Shown in pieces: positions 26,454-35,715 of a stretch of 64,000 nt of DNA (position 1 is the stretch's first letter; every line of letters begins with the position of its first letter). The stretch comes from Dyadobacter psychrotolerans (lineage in GTDB: Bacteria > Bacteroidota > Bacteroidia > Cytophagales > Spirosomataceae). Position numbers and translations under genes: made by a program. The stretch lies in the NCBI RefSeq assembly GCF_004349265.1, contig NZ_SMFL01000003.1:310001-374000 (forward strand), written 5' to 3'. The notes beneath the pieces are model-generated. The model saw only the letters and a list, made by a program, of their open reading frames with translations. It was not told where the DNA came from and searched no databases.

Positions 26454-26487
26454 CAAATATACGTTTAATAAGAATAGCCCGGAACAA
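26454..26487 (-). promoter_or_regulatory. putative promoter of the outer-membrane barrel gene
   Basis: On the minus strand, TTG (26487-26485) and TATATTTG (26461-26454) are spaced 23 bases. The -7 box is a full match. The leader to the ATG at 26365 would be about 80 bases. Confidence 0.45.
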
Positions 26488-26596
26488 GATTGAGGTGAGA
26501 TATAACCGGCAGGCGATTGATTTTACTTAATTTTCAACAGCCGAAAAACAGCTAAAACGTATTTTGGAAAAATTGTTTATCCATCCTGAATTTACG

Positions 26597-26633
26597 AAAA
26601 AAAATCGGGATGGCTTAGATTGCCACCCCGATT
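26597..26633 (-). terminator. terminator of the first SusCD operon
   Basis: AATCGGGATGGC (26603-26614) pairs with GCCACCCCGATT (26622-26633) with a single A-C mismatch. On the minus strand it is followed by a run of at least six T, 25 bases past the SusD stop. Confidence 0.88.
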
Positions 26634-26657
26634 CTCAAAAGATCAAAAGGTTTAATC

Positions 26658-28235
26658 TCAAAAGTTTGCAGCTTTGCCTGTATCCCACCATAGGCGGGTT
26701 GCAATATCGTCCTTCGCACCTGTACCCATTTTGGTAACTGCATCCGCAACGGCAGCAGTATTGCTCGTTCTCTCTGCATTTACAAATGGCATTCTCTTGA
26801 TCGATTCACCAGCAGGAATTATCCCCCAGTTGGCATTACTATCGTTCTTAGCCGCAGATGGAATTTTCGGGTAACCTGTCCTTCTGAAATCCACCCAGGA
26901 TTCAAGCGTATTGGTAAAGTTATTCAGGTATTTCTGTGTAATAATCTTTTCCAGTTTCAATTCCAGCGGATCGGCCTCGTTCCATGCAACGGTAATAGTA
27001 GAAATGGCAGTAAAATTATTACGCGCGTCAATCGGATCCACATAATTAATTGGCTTACTCGTTTTGTCGGCAAGATAAGCATCTACGCCACCTGCACCCC
27101 AATCTGCAAAAGACAGCTTGACACCCGTTTCGTAGTTCGTTTTTGGATCACCCGCTCCAACCCAGCCTCTAAGCCCGGCTTCAGCCTTAAGAAAAGCCAC
27201 TTCCGCCGCAGTAAAATTTCTTCTGCTTGTTACAGTTTTGAAATCCTCGCTCACTTTGGAAAAAGGTACGTGATCGGCTTTTGCCTTAATGTAAGCACCA
27301 TTCCTTATTCCTTTGTAAGGCATGGTGGGATGATCCGCATATAAAGCAGCATTGGTAACAGGCGCATAATATTTGGAAATCCGCCCGTCGTTTAAGCCGA
27401 TCATAAAAGATTCCATTGGAGCACCCATTCTTGTATCGTCCCATTCATAAGAAATCTGACCAACCGGCATGATAACTCCATTCAGAGAATTGGTAAAATT
27501 GTCGGTATTGACAGATATCAATCCGGCAGGATCACTCAATGCCTTTTCTCCCTGGATTTTTGCCTGAGCCGGATCCACTTTTGACAAGCGCATAGCCAGT
27601 CTAAGACGTAAAGAATTTACCACTTTCTGCCATTGCGGAATACTACCTGCATATTTTGAAGGGTCAAATTTCTTGTATCCGGTATACGTTTTGTTCGCGT
27701 TAAAATCAGTCTGAATGGAATCCAGCTGCTTAAAAAAGAGCGGATACAAATCGGCCTCTTTATCGTAAAGAATCGAGTTAGCGCTAGAGCCGTATTGGGA
27801 ATAAATAATCGGCCCATGCACCGCCGTTAACTTAGACATAGCCAAAATACGCACCAACTTTGCCCAGCTTATAAACAAGGGCAACTTGTATTCTGCCGCA
27901 TCCTGGATCACTTGTTTTGCAGGAGCCATTACGCTTCCATATTCACGCCCCCAAAAAGAATTCCAGGTTATGCTGTATGTGGTATTATTCACATTACCAA
28001 CAAAATCAGTGGGTGTACCCATGTATCCCAGCCAGTTGTCGGAACATAAATCCTCTTCAATCTGACCACCGTTAAGATTATAGATCATGATCGAGAAAGG
28101 AGAACCTACGAGGTTATTGTCTTCCAGGAGCTGCTCTTTGGAAATTTGATTTGGATTCGTGTTTGCATCTATAAAATTGTCGGTACACGCCGCGAACGCA
28201 ATCAAAGATATCAGTGCGATTATTATTTTTTTCAT
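26658..28235 (-). CDS. SusD/RagB family nutrient-binding lipoprotein (SusD-like_2)
   Basis: 525 residues. The signal peptide ends in a lipobox, FAAC, with Cys at about residue 17. The start of the mature protein (DNFIDANTNPNQISKEQLL) and the early QIEEDLCSDNWLGYMG are typical of the SusD-like_2 branch. The fold is a TPR-type helical lid that closes over the SusC barrel and captures glycans or peptides. The late DPLELKLEKIITQKYLNNF and WVDFRRTGYPKIP are family landmarks. The gene starts 18 bases after susC. The substrate is unknown; no glycoside hydrolase or peptidase gene is next to it. Confidence 0.95.
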   Translation of the reverse strand: MKKIIIALISLIAFAACTDNFIDANTNPNQISKEQLLEDNNLVGSPFSIMIYNLNGGQIEEDLCSDNWLGYMGTPTDFVGNVNNTTYSITWNSFWGREYGSVMAPAKQVIQDAAEYKLPLFISWAKLVRILAMSKLTAVHGPIIYSQYGSSANSILYDKEADLYPLFFKQLDSIQTDFNANKTYTGYKKFDPSKYAGSIPQWQKVVNSLRLRLAMRLSKVDPAQAKIQGEKALSDPAGLISVNTDNFTNSLNGVIMPVGQISYEWDDTRMGAPMESFMIGLNDGRISKYYAPVTNAALYADHPTMPYKGIRNGAYIKAKADHVPFSKVSEDFKTVTSRRNFTAAEVAFLKAEAGLRGWVGAGDPKTNYETGVKLSFADWGAGGVDAYLADKTSKPINYVDPIDARNNFTAISTITVAWNEADPLELKLEKIITQKYLNNFTNTLESWVDFRRTGYPKIPSAAKNDSNANWGIIPAGESIKRMPFVNAERTSNTAAVADAVTKMGTGAKDDIATRLWWDTGKAANF

Positions 28236-28253
28236 CTTAATGATTTTAAAATT

Positions 28254-31200
28254 TTAGAATGTAAACTTCAGGTTTAACCCATAAGATCTTGTAGATGGCA
28301 AACCAAACACGTCAGTTGACTGCAAAGCGTTGTTGGTACTCATAGCCTGCTCAGGATCGAAAGGTGCTTTTTTGTAGAAGAAGAATAAATTCCGGCCTAC
28401 GAAGGAAATGGAAGCATCCTTAAACACAGGATTTGCAGACTTTGTTTTGAAAGTGTAACCTAATACAAACTGTCCTAACCTGACGTTCGTTCTTGAAAAC
28501 ACGTATGGTTCCATGATCTTGTTTCTGTCACCAACAGCGGAATAATAAGTATACGGTTCGATGGAAGTAACAGCTGCGCCATCTGCTCCAACTGCATTGA
28601 TAGCCATTTTTCCACCGTCTCTCGCTGCCGCAGTCCTTTCACTTACACCGTAAGAATCCAGGAACGCTTCTGTTTTTGAGAAAGCGACACCGCCAAATTT
28701 ACCGTTAACCAGTACGCTCGCGAAGAAGTTATGAAAATTAAAATTGTTGGTCCATCCCAAAAGGAGTTTAGGATTTACGTTACCCACTTTTGTCTGTGTA
28801 GCCTCCCGGGTTGGCACGCCGGCAGCAGACAAAATAATTTGTCCCGCAGCGTTTCGTGCAAAGTGATAAATGTACACGTCATTGAAAGATCCGCCTGCTT
28901 TGATAAGCGATGCAAAACCTTCAGTATCGCTGCCTACCTGATAGCCAGGATTAGACGGTATCAGTTCCACAATCTTATTCGTGTTCTGTGAGGCGTTTAG
29001 CGAAGTACTCCAGCTGAAATGATCTGTGCGGAAAGGATCGGCATTCAGGGCCAGTTCAAACCCTTCGTTAGTGATTTTTCCGGCATTTATATACTGAACC
29101 GTATACCCTGACCCCGAAGCGGCAGGCAGTGAAAGGAATTGATTGGTACTTACACCGTTATAATAGGTAAAGTCAAGTCCCAGACGTCCCTTAAAAAACT
29201 TAGCCTCAAGACCATACTCATTGGCCACGATTTTCTCAGGCTTAAGATTGGTAAAGGGTACCTGTGTTGGTTTATTGATACCACCTATACCATCCGGAGT
29301 ACCGGCACCACCAATTGTAGCCAATGGTTGAACTACGTTATAGGGTACTTCATTCGCAGTCTGTGAGAACGATGCTCTTAATTTCAGGAACGAAATAGCC
29401 TGAGGCAAATTAAACATCTCGCTGATTACAGCAGATCCCCCGATAGAAGGGTAAAAGTATGATTGGTTGCCGGATAGAGCCAGGGTAGAAGCCCAGTCGT
29501 TACGTCCCGCCACATCCAAAAACAGGAAGTCCTTGAACCCAAGCGACAAGTTGGCAAATGCGCCTTGCTTGATGGTGTTACTGTAACGTCCATCGCTACT
29601 GAAAATCACATTGAAAGGCATATTTGCAAATGTGAATACGTTGGGATACTGCAGTGCGGTGGTACCGTTGTTAACAACTATTCCATCATAGTATTTGTTT
29701 TTCTGATAACTCAGACCAGCAAGTGCGTTTAAACTAAATTCACCTAAGGTCTTATTGTAGCTTAGTATCCCATCTGCATAAATCGACTGATCCGTGTATT
29801 TTGAATACTCCCATTTCCCGTTAGGACTGACACTTACAGAGTTTCCGGCTGCAGCGTAACGTTTGTCATCCAAAACGTTGTTGTAATCCATGTTTGCCCT
29901 CACATCAAATTTAAGACCCTCTGCGATATCATAAGAGAGTTTCACATTGGCGATAAGTCTTTTGTATGTCTGCAGTTTCGGATTTTTGTTAATTTCCCAG
30001 TATGGATTGTTTTGTTTTTCTTCCGTCGAATACCAGTTCATTTTATACAAATTCCTTTCCGGATTGAAAACTGAGTAATTTTCTTTGTAGCTATTGAAGT
30101 CGCGGTCTCTTGCAAATAAATAAAGACCGGTCAAAGGGTTGTTATAATAACCAGCACCCGGGCGGTTCTTCGATACTTCGGAGGATAAGATCACACCGGA
30201 GCTTAACGTAATCTTGTCATTCAGCAATTTGGTGCTTTGTCTGAACGAAAAGTTATTTTTACGATAGGTATTTGTTGGCAATACACCCTTCGAAGAAATA
30301 TTCGCATAAGAAAAATAAACACTGGTTTTGTCATTCCCACCTGTAATTGACACGCCATTGGTAGCAGTTACGCCAGTCTGAAAGAAATCTTTAATGTAAT
30401 CTTTTTGGTAGTTGTCTGACTTCACAACCGCCGTTCCAACAGGTGTCCAGCTATAGTCACCACCCACTGTTCCATAACGGAACTGAAAATCAGGGAGGCC
30501 AGAAACTTGTTCCAAAACCGTACTGGAATTGAAGTCAACAGATACTTTGCCTTCCTTGCCTTTTTTGGTTGTGATCAAAATAACACCATTGGCACCCTGA
30601 CTACCGTAAAGAATAGAAGCATTTGCGCCTCTCAGTATACTGATACTTTCGATGTCAGCAGGGTTAATGGCAGAAAGTCCATCTCCACCATCCGTACCAC
30701 CATAAGAACCCGGCTGCCCGCCCTTGTTATTTGCCATGGGAATACCATCGATCACATAAAGGGCCTCACTCGAACCTTGTAACGATTTGTTTCCTCTGAG
30801 CACAGCCCTGGTAGAACCACCGGCACCCGAACTACTTACCTTAATATCAATACCTGCGGCTTTACCATTAAGGGCATCAACGAAGTTGGTGTTGGCCGCC
30901 CGGCGCAATTCCGTTCCATCGATTTGCTGCGTTGCAAAGGTCAGGGACTTTTTATCTCTCTGAATACCAAGGGCAGTAACTACTACTTCTCCCAACTGAT
31001 TCGCATCTTCAACCAGCACAATATCAATGGTCTTTTGACTACCAACCGGCACCTCTTTGCTTACGAATCCAATTGAGGAAACAACCAACACGGCGCTGGC
31101 ATCCGGTACAGTAATACTAAACGCACCATCGACAGAAGTACTCGTTCCAATACTTGATCCCTTTAGCAGAATATTGGCCCCCGGTATCGGATCTCCTTTT

Positions 31201-31400
31201 CCATCTTTTACGGTACCTGTGATCTGCTCAGCAAGGTCGCGAGACCTTGGCTGTTCTTTTCTAGAGCGGGTCTTTTCCGTTTTGCCCAAATCAGCAGCAA
31301 ATAAAGGCGTGACCATGCAATTTACGGCAAAAAAAACAGACAAAATCCCTCTACCTCGGAACCCCATCCCGGGTAGCGCGACACGTAATTTTTCCTTCAT
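28254..31400 (-). CDS. SusC/RagA family TonB-dependent outer-membrane transporter
   Basis: 1048 residues. After a signal peptide (about residues 15-36) and a basic stretch, a CarboxypepD_reg-like domain (about 60-135; ITGTVKDGKGDPIPGANIL) precedes the TonB box region (LGEVVVTALGIQRDKKSL), the plug (about 150-265, with the SusC-type GSQGANGVILITTKKG) and a 22-strand barrel ending YGLNLKFTF. It imports substrates bound by its SusD partner, using TonB/ExbBD energy. It has no STN domain, so unlike the transporter at 56838 it should not signal through a FecR. It is the first gene of the operon; no sigma or anti-sigma gene is nearby. Confidence 0.96.
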   Translation of the reverse strand: MKEKLRVALPGMGFRGRGILSVFFAVNCMVTPLFAADLGKTEKTRSRKEQPRSRDLAEQITGTVKDGKGDPIPGANILLKGSSIGTSTSVDGAFSITVPDASAVLVVSSIGFVSKEVPVGSQKTIDIVLVEDANQLGEVVVTALGIQRDKKSLTFATQQIDGTELRRAANTNFVDALNGKAAGIDIKVSSSGAGGSTRAVLRGNKSLQGSSEALYVIDGIPMANNKGGQPGSYGGTDGGDGLSAINPADIESISILRGANASILYGSQGANGVILITTKKGKEGKVSVDFNSSTVLEQVSGLPDFQFRYGTVGGDYSWTPVGTAVVKSDNYQKDYIKDFFQTGVTATNGVSITGGNDKTSVYFSYANISSKGVLPTNTYRKNNFSFRQSTKLLNDKITLSSGVILSSEVSKNRPGAGYYNNPLTGLYLFARDRDFNSYKENYSVFNPERNLYKMNWYSTEEKQNNPYWEINKNPKLQTYKRLIANVKLSYDIAEGLKFDVRANMDYNNVLDDKRYAAAGNSVSVSPNGKWEYSKYTDQSIYADGILSYNKTLGEFSLNALAGLSYQKNKYYDGIVVNNGTTALQYPNVFTFANMPFNVIFSSDGRYSNTIKQGAFANLSLGFKDFLFLDVAGRNDWASTLALSGNQSYFYPSIGGSAVISEMFNLPQAISFLKLRASFSQTANEVPYNVVQPLATIGGAGTPDGIGGINKPTQVPFTNLKPEKIVANEYGLEAKFFKGRLGLDFTYYNGVSTNQFLSLPAASGSGYTVQYINAGKITNEGFELALNADPFRTDHFSWSTSLNASQNTNKIVELIPSNPGYQVGSDTEGFASLIKAGGSFNDVYIYHFARNAAGQIILSAAGVPTREATQTKVGNVNPKLLLGWTNNFNFHNFFASVLVNGKFGGVAFSKTEAFLDSYGVSERTAAARDGGKMAINAVGADGAAVTSIEPYTYYSAVGDRNKIMEPYVFSRTNVRLGQFVLGYTFKTKSANPVFKDASISFVGRNLFFFYKKAPFDPEQAMSTNNALQSTDVFGLPSTRSYGLNLKFTF

Positions 31401-32150
31401 AGTTTAAAAATTAAGTTAGGTTTGTTATTAAAATTTGGTACGCAATTCAACTGTAAAAAATCAAGGTCCGGTGCCATCTCTGTCAGCTGGCTAATGCAAA
31501 AAATGAGTATAAACCATCTTATCTGACACTGTTAGGAGTGACAAAGACACACTGTCTGGAAAATTTTCAGGGGCTAATAGAGCAAAAAAGATTCTTCGCT
31601 AATTATATAGCGAAGAAGCCTTTCTCATGCATTTTATTCGAAAAACCTATCCGAAAAAACCGGAAACTAGAGTATAGAACAGGAGAAGTTTTAATAAAAT
31701 AATCAATCGGTCTGGTTACCAATTCTGTATTCATAAATGTCAGATATAGCGTATTTTTTGGAAATTTAATTTTTTTTAAAATATCGTCCTAACATTTGAA
31801 CAACTTTATAAAATAAAAATATTATTCTGCCTGATCTAATAAACACAATCCATAAAACTATTAATTAAGCACAAAACAAAATTAAAATTGGATTAAAGTC
31901 ACCAGTTGTTGATTTAAAGAAGCAGTTTTTGATAGGGTAACGCTATACGCCTGGATGAGATGCAAAGATTCGTTTCAGCTGATGTTGCAAACGATACGGA
32001 CAAATAAAAGTTTAGAAGTAAAACCCAGAAAATTGCAATAGCTAAGTCTTACTTTCAATAAGAAGAAACGAGATTTGTTGCCAAATTTGAACACGACTTA
32101 GCAAGAGACAACTAGAAATGTCCTCAACAGAATCAGAATAACAAGGTCAT
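31401..32150. other. 750-base AT-rich intergenic region
   Basis: No coding frame is convincing here. The left end is the susC leader; GACACTGT (31524-31531) and GACACACTGTC (31546-31556) are related short motifs that could be regulator sites, and a weak minus-strand -7-like box lies at 31542-31549. A minus-strand terminator is at 31584-31617. From 31620 to 32150 the sequence is very AT-rich, with no structured RNA I can recognise. Confidence 0.5.
31584..31617 (-). terminator. isolated minus-strand terminator
   Basis: TTCTTCGCTA (31592-31601) pairs perfectly with TAGCGAAGAA (31608-31617). On the minus strand the stem is followed by TCTTTTTT. The nearest minus-strand coding end is 534 bases away at 32151, so it ends either a long 3' leader of that gene or an unannotated RNA. 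Confidence 0.75.
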
Positions 32151-32564
32151 TTACTCATACTTCCTCCAAACTCCCAATATTGCGCCTGTAATTGCAAAGA
32201 CGATAACACGTACCCCGCCATCAATCAGAGATAAAAGCAACGAGCGCATGGAAAACAAATCTTTGACAATGATTTCAAAAAATACAAAAACACTACCAAA
32301 AAGCATTCCGGTTAAAAAACCGGCAATGATTGATTTGACTGGTATTTTTGTAAAAATCCAGGCAACGGTATAGGCAGAAAATGCGGAGGAGACAATACTC
32401 GCCAGATAAGGAACAGGGCTGTTAGCCGTCTTGATCTGTTCCATGGTAAAGCCGTTTAGAGCCATCCAGGATTCAGAAAATGCCCAGTACCAAAGGGCAG
32501 GAATAACTTGGGAAATAACCACACAAACAAGCACGGCCCAAAGATTGACAGATTGTTTTCTCAT
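32151..32564 (-). CDS. DUF1761-like small integral membrane protein
   Basis: 137 residues with four membrane helices (near residues 8, 51, 73 and 108). The N-terminal layout, a helix ending in LWYWAFSESWMALNGFTMEQI, matches the start of DUF1761 proteins (a W-Y pair, then W-x-x-x-x-G-x-T). The family has no known function. The gene starts 69 bases after the queG stop on the same strand and may be co-transcribed with it. No catalytic residues stand out. Confidence 0.65.
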   Translation of the reverse strand: MRKQSVNLWAVLVCVVISQVIPALWYWAFSESWMALNGFTMEQIKTANSPVPYLASIVSSAFSAYTVAWIFTKIPVKSIIAGFLTGMLFGSVFVFFEIIVKDLFSMRSLLLSLIDGGVRVIVFAITGAILGVWRKYE

Positions 32565-32632
32565 ATTATAGAGTGTTATTCAGTCATCAAAAGGAACTAC
32601 CAGATTCAAATATAAGAGGTTTGGGCGTTAAT

Positions 32633-33580
32633 CTACCTGGAAGGCCTGACAAATTCTATGTTTCGTTTTAATCCTTCATACTTGGTTCGTTTTAAAGGAG
32701 ACTTCCTGAAAACCTCCCGAAAAACCTCTTCCGTAATTTCTTCCCAATCGTTTGAGGTGAACTCTGCCAGACCCGGCTGCAGAGAAAATTCGGGTGTTTT
32801 ATTTGGTTTAGAAAACCGGTTCCAGGGACACACATCCTGACAAACATCGCATCCAAATATCCAGTTGTCAAATTTTCCCCGAACGTCAGCCGGAATCGCT
32901 TCTTTTAATTCGATGGTGTAATAACTGATACATTTGCTGCCATCCACAACATAGGCTTCGGTAATTGCATCCGTCGGACAGGCGTCCATACATCTCGTAC
33001 AGGTCCCGCAAAAATCTCCTGTTGCCCCGTCGTATTCCAGATCCAGATCACAGATAATTTCTCCGATAAAAAAGAAACTACCCATATCGCGGTTGAGCAA
33101 ATTGGAATGTTTTCCGACCCAGCCCAACCCACTTTTTGCCGCCCAGACTTTATCCATAACGGGAGCCGAATCTACAAAAATCCGCGCATCGACTTCACCG
33201 ATTTCTTCCCGGATAGCTGACAGCAGATTACCCAGCTTTTCTTTCAGGACGTAATGATAATCGTTACCGTAAGCATATTTCGAAATCTTCAGATCTTCCT
33301 TTTCTTCGGGAAGTTTTTGTTCAGGATAATAATTTAACAAAACTGAAATAACACTTTTGGCACCATCAACCAGTTTGCGTGGATCTAAACGCTTGTCGAA
33401 ATGGTTAGCCATATAGGCCATTGAACCATTGTGGTTTTTGTTCAGCCAGTTTTCCAGCCTTGGTGCTTCCGTTTCCAGAAATCCGGCTTTGGAAATTCCG
33501 CAAAAGTCAAAACCGTTTTCAAGCGCTTTCGACTTTATAAATTTGCTTCTTTCCTGTAAAACCAGATCTGATGTCGTCAT
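32633..33580 (-). CDS. queG: tRNA epoxyqueuosine(34) reductase
   Basis: 315 residues. The N-terminal cobalamin-binding part has the signature run from [13 protein letters not shown] to [12 protein letters not shown] (about residues 140-165). Two 4Fe-4S sites follow: [15 protein letters not shown] (about residue 192) and [11 protein letters not shown] (about residue 245). QueG performs the last step of queuosine synthesis in the tRNA anticodon. The protein lacks the C-terminal HEAT-like domain of the longer E. coli form, which is normal for Bacteroidota. A -7 box sits five bases before the ATG, so the mRNA should be nearly leaderless. Confidence 0.96.
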   Translation of the reverse strand: MTTSDLVLQERSKFIKSKALENGFDFCGISKAGFLETEAPRLENWLNKNHNGSMAYMANHFDKRLDPRKLVDGAKSVISVLLNYYPEQKLPEEKEDLKISKYAYGNDYHYVLKEKLGNLLSAIREEIGEVDARIFVDSAPVMDKVWAAKSGLGWVGKHSNLLNRDMGSFFFIGEIICDLDLEYDGATGDFCGTCTRCMDACPTDAITEAYVVDGSKCISYYTIELKEAIPADVRGKFDNWIFGCDVCQDVCPWNRFSKPNKTPEFSLQPGLAEFTSNDWEEITEEVFREVFRKSPLKRTKYEGLKRNIEFVRPSR

Positions 33581-33584
33581 GCGG

Positions 33585-33592
33585 CAAAGTTA
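33585..33592 (-). promoter_or_regulatory. -7 box of queG, giving an almost leaderless mRNA
   Basis: On the minus strand this is TAACTTTG, a full match to TAnnTTTG, ending four bases before the ATG at 33580. If it is used, transcription starts at or next to the start codon. No TTG lies at the expected -33 distance. Confidence 0.5.
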
Positions 33593-33693
33593 CAAATAGA
33601 TCCAAAAAATGTCATCTTGTCAGTATTTTGCTTCTGGCAAAGTAATTTAGTAGTTTCAAAACGTTACAAAAGTCATAAAATTACCCAGATATT

Positions 33694-34314
33694 ATGCCGA
33701 AAGATACAGAGTCCAACATAGATCAAGACATAACAAACGAAATGAACGGGGAGAATACGATTCCTGAAGAGGAAAACTTCACAAGCGAAGAGTCGGCGAA
33801 TGCAGTACCTATGGATAATGCAGGCCAGGAGATTTCAGATGACGCGCAGGCGGTTCACGAAAAAGATCCTTTGGAATCGGCAAAACAGGAAATAGCCGAG
33901 CTCAAAGATAAATATCTGAGACTTTATGCAGATTTTGAAAACTTCCGCAGACGTACTTCAAAAGAAAAACTTGAATTGCTTTCGACGGCTGGTGCCGACA
34001 TGGTAAAACAAATTTTGCCGGTTGTGGATGACTTCGAACGTGCGAAAGTGTCATTTGACTCATCTACCGACATTGTGGCACTAAAAGAAGGCGTTGATTT
34101 AATCTACACCAAACTTTTTAAAACACTTGAGGCAAAGGGTCTAAAGCCGATGCAGTCGAAGGGTGAAACCTTTGATGTTGAAATCCATGAATCAATCGCA
34201 CAGTTTCCTGCTCCTTCCGAAGATCTGAAGGGAAAGGTAATTGATGAAATAGAAAAAGGATATTACCTGAACGACAAAGTAATACGCTACGCGAAAGTCA
34301 TCGTTGGTGCATAA
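33694..34314 (+). CDS. grpE: nucleotide exchange factor GrpE
   Basis: 206 residues. An acidic, disordered N-terminus of about 65 residues is followed by the long coiled-coil helix (ELKDKYLRLYADFENFRRRT, about residues 70-90) and the beta domain with the family marks VDDFERA, KGLKPM and DEIEKGYYLNDKVIR near the C-terminus. GrpE releases ADP from DnaK. dnaJ lies 112 bases downstream on the same strand; dnaK itself is not in this window. This grpE-dnaJ pair is usual in Bacteroidota. No heat-shock operator was recognised upstream. Confidence 0.97.
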   Translation: MPKDTESNIDQDITNEMNGENTIPEEENFTSEESANAVPMDNAGQEISDDAQAVHEKDPLESAKQEIAELKDKYLRLYADFENFRRRTSKEKLELLSTAGADMVKQILPVVDDFERAKVSFDSSTDIVALKEGVDLIYTKLFKTLEAKGLKPMQSKGETFDVEIHESIAQFPAPSEDLKGKVIDEIEKGYYLNDKVIRYAKVIVGA

Positions 34315-34426
34315 TAATTATTAAAGTAATGTATGATGTGTAATAGCCAAAGGCATCGGACATTGATTTTTATCAAATCAGCTGGTAGGCCAAAGGTAAC
34401 CCGCGTTATACATTCGAAATTAAAAA

Positions 34427-35593
34427 ATGGCTAAGAAAAGAGATTATTACGAAGTACTTGGTGTAGAGCGAACGGCTCCTGCTGACGAAATCAAAAAAGC
34501 CTATCGCAAGCTGGCTATCAAATTCCACCCGGATAAAAACCCGGACGATCCTACTGCGGAGGATAAATTTAAAGAAGCAGCGGAAGCATACAGCATTCTG
34601 AGTGACGAAAATAAAAAAGCACGTTACGATCAGTACGGACATGCCGGTGTTGGTGGTCCGGGCGGCGGCGGCGGTGCAGGATATGGTGCAGGAGGATTTT
34701 CGATGGACGATATTTTCTCTCAGTTTGGCGATATATTCGGTGACAGCAGCCCATTTGGTGACATGTTTGGCCGCGCCGGTGGTGGCGGTGGCCGCAGGGT
34801 TCGTAAAGGTTCGGATCTTCGTATCAAACTTAAACTAAACCTGGAAGAAGTTGCCAACGGTGTTGAGAAAAAAATCAAGGTTAAACGCCACGTTAGCTGT
34901 AATACCTGCGGTGGTAACGGTGCTAAAAATGGCACTTCGCTTACCAACTGCGGAAGCTGTAACGGAACAGGTCAGGTTCGCAAAGTAGTAAGTACGATGC
35001 TTGGCCAGATGGTTTCAACAAGTACCTGCCCAACCTGTAACGGTGACGGCAAAATCATCAGTGAGCGTTGTGATGCCTGTGCAGGAGAAGGACGTTTATT
35101 ACAGGATGATCTGATCACACTTAACATTCCGGGCGGTGTGGCTGAAGGCATGCAGCTTTCAATGTCCGGCAAAGGAAATGTTCCTTCAAGAGGGGGAGTA
35201 GCCGGAGATCTTTTGATTGTAATCGAAGAAGAAGAAGATGCGCAGCTGAAACGCGATGGAAACAATGTTGTGTTTGACATGCACCTGAGCTTTATCGATG
35301 CAGCCTTGGGAACATCAACTGAAATCCCGACAATAGATGGCAAGGCCCGAATTAACGTGGAAGCGGGAACGCAGGCCGGAAAAATTCTTCGTTTGAAAGG
35401 AAAAGGAATTAAAGATCTGAATGGTTATGGAAAAGGTGATCAATTGGTTCACATCAATGTCTGGACACCGCAGCAATTGTCTACCGACGAACGTGAGACT
35501 CTTGAAGCTCTCCGCCATTCACCAAATTTCCAGCCAAAACCAGGCAAAAACGAAAAAGGTTTTTTTGATAAAATGAAAGATTTTTTTCATTAA
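34427..35593 (+). CDS. dnaJ: molecular chaperone DnaJ (type I Hsp40)
   Basis: 388 residues with all type I features: a J domain (1-70) with FHPDKNP, a Gly-rich linker (about 72-125), and four zinc-finger repeats [24 protein letters not shown] and CDACAGEG (about 160-225). Client-binding beta domains follow, ending in [10 protein letters not shown]. It delivers unfolded proteins to DnaK and stimulates its ATPase. It lies 112 bases after grpE. A terminator at 35620-35649 ends the unit. Confidence 0.98.
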   Translation: MAKKRDYYEVLGVERTAPADEIKKAYRKLAIKFHPDKNPDDPTAEDKFKEAAEAYSILSDENKKARYDQYGHAGVGGPGGGGGAGYGAGGFSMDDIFSQFGDIFGDSSPFGDMFGRAGGGGGRRVRKGSDLRIKLKLNLEEVANGVEKKIKVKRHVSCNTCGGNGAKNGTSLTNCGSCNGTGQVRKVVSTMLGQMVSTSTCPTCNGDGKIISERCDACAGEGRLLQDDLITLNIPGGVAEGMQLSMSGKGNVPSRGGVAGDLLIVIEEEEDAQLKRDGNNVVFDMHLSFIDAALGTSTEIPTIDGKARINVEAGTQAGKILRLKGKGIKDLNGYGKGDQLVHINVWTPQQLSTDERETLEALRHSPNFQPKPGKNEKGFFDKMKDFFH

Positions 35594-35619
35594 CGGATAG
35601 AGTCCATTATATGTTTTTT

Positions 35620-35649
35620 GAGCTGTCACCTTTGTGGCAGCTCTTTTTT
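35620..35649 (+). terminator. terminator of grpE-dnaJ
   Basis: GAGCTG (35620-35625) pairs with CAGCTC (35638-35643), extended by CAC/GTG inside, and is followed by TTTTTT. Confidence 0.9.
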
Positions 35650-35715
35650 GTTAATATCCTGCTAACTTAACATTCTTTATATTCGCAGACCAAAGAATCA
35701 AAGACAATCACTTTT

